A stretch of DNA of 64,000 bases, taken from the NCBI GenBank assembly GCA_016718205.1, contig JADKEB010000001.1:124001-188000 (forward strand), read 5' to 3'. Both the position numbers and the translations under genes were made by a program. Below are positions 63,432 through 64,000 of this stretch, piece by piece. Origin of the DNA: Saprospiraceae bacterium. Lineage in GTDB: Bacteria; Bacteroidota; Bacteroidia; Chitinophagales; Saprospiraceae. A model generated the notes under the pieces. The model had not been told where the DNA came from. It did not search any database and was given only the letters and a program-made list of their open reading frames with translations. How positions within the stretch are numbered: the stretch's first letter is position 1; each line of letters opens with the position of its first letter.

Positions 63432-64000
63432 ATGAAAAGATTTTTATTTTTAACCATGGTAGCTATGGTTTTATCGCTCACGATGGGTAGTTTTTCCAGC
63501 CTTGTGGCTTGTGGAACAGCTCCTACCGCTGTAGCCGGTACTGCAACAGCTACACAGACTTCTGTGACCATAGGACCAGGTGCCGGCACCACTCCTTTTG
63601 AGTACACAGTAGAGTACCTTGGCCAACCAGGCAATGTGCTACTGGAAACACGGACAGGTCTTACCGCCGGGACCCAAACATTTTTGGCAGGAAGCTGTGC
63701 GGAGTACACATTTAGAGTGACTGCTTATTGTACAGTCGCTGGAAGTGTAGTTGCTTCACCACAGTTTTCAGTAACCACCACTACTCCACCTGCACCTCTT
63801 ACAGGGGTGAGTACTACTACTGTACAGGCTACTTGTGGTTTGGCAAATGGTAGTGTAACATTTGCCGGAGTTCCTACGGGGTATAGTGTCAACATTTTGA
63901 CTGGCCCGGGCACTCCTATTGGTCCATTGGCTGGCCCAAGCCCTATTACTCAAGGTGCCCTTGCTGTAGGTAGTTATACTTACAACGTGGTTTCCACTGC
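63432..64000 (+). CDS. 5' part of a secreted SprB-like surface protein (runs off the window)
   Basis: An open frame from ATG 63432 continues past the window end, giving 189 residues here. The N-terminus MKRFLFLTMVAMVLSLTMGS is a signal peptide, with LVAC at about residues 25-28 resembling a lipobox. A fibronectin-like domain (CGTAPTAVAGTATATQTSVT to about 110) follows, and then a SprB-type repeat starting QATCGLANGSVTFAGVPTGY. It is rich in Thr, Gly and Ala. It probably belongs to the same class of large surface proteins as the others in the window. A T9SS domain would be expected at the unseen end. Confidence 0.75.
   Translation, partial: MKRFLFLTMVAMVLSLTMGSFSSLVACGTAPTAVAGTATATQTSVTIGPGAGTTPFEYTVEYLGQPGNVLLETRTGLTAGTQTFLAGSCAEYTFRVTAYCTVAGSVVASPQFSVTTTTPPAPLTGVSTTTVQATCGLANGSVTFAGVPTGYSVNILTGPGTPIGPLAGPSPITQGALAVGSYTYNVVST

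Overview
The window looks like a chromosome segment from a Bacteroidota bacterium, most likely of the Saprospiraceae/Saprospiria type. The evidence is an AT-rich sequence with AT-rich leaders and few Shine-Dalgarno sites, several matches to the Bacteroidota -7 promoter element TAnnTTTG, a PorP/SprF protein next to an OmpA-family protein and a gliding-motility-associated adhesin, several giant secreted proteins with type IX secretion (T9SS) C-terminal sorting domains, and a TonB-dependent receptor with a carboxypeptidase-regulatory-like N-terminus. The assignment is inferred from gene content; no rRNA or tRNA was seen.

Layout. 1-944 is non-coding and rich in hairpins and copies of a repeat whose ends read TTAGAGTATGTTTAAA or its complement. 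945-3380 (minus) holds an ABC ATPase/membrane protein pair and a BatE-like TPR-SH3 protein. 4008-12242 is a roughly 2,750-residue T9SS adhesin with SprB-like, DUF11 and dockerin-like parts. 12.5-13.9 kb holds a gene split by a MITE-like element. 14.0-18.1 kb holds a membrane Fe-S protein and an FAD oxidoreductase with vapBC-type and higBA-type toxin-antitoxin (TA) pairs around them. 18.1-21.9 kb holds a fused MsrB-MsrA lipoprotein, a DUF547 protein, the relic of a T9SS sorting domain, an outer-membrane protein and a yoeB-type TA pair. 22.0-27.5 kb is a regulatory block: ECF sigma factor with a small partner, TonB-type receptor, LytS-type kinase and a frameshifted LytTR regulator. 27.8-31.9 kb holds a sialidase-like lipoprotein, an M3 peptidase lipoprotein and a broken Doc-type TA module. 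32.3-36.1 kb is a folC-ubiX-ubiD run. 36.1-45.4 kb (minus) is a sprF-like / OmpA / 1937-aa adhesin operon. 45.6-51.6 kb is metabolism: CoA-transferase, 3-hydroxyacyl-CoA dehydrogenase, BadF-type sugar kinase, 6-phosphofructokinase, CutA and Pcm. 52.4-61.8 kb holds two large T9SS proteins (an M36 metallopeptidase and an Asp-box propeller protein) that carry nearly identical collinear arrays of seven ~98-aa repeats. A small membrane-anchored protein and the 5' part of another surface protein finish the window.

The most unusual content is (i) a MITE-like family with ~16-bp inverted ends and interiors built from interchangeable short hairpins, one copy of which has split a gene, one apparently supplies a stop codon and one abuts folC; (ii) the collinear repeat arrays of the two neighbouring T9SS proteins, whose DNA identity stops exactly at the start of the sorting domains, with the pair bracketed by a GC-rich 25-bp repeat; (iii) an 11-unit AACCCCT heptamer array that contains the stop codon of the kinase gene; and (iv) several broken genes (LytTR regulator, Doc toxin, T9SS relic).
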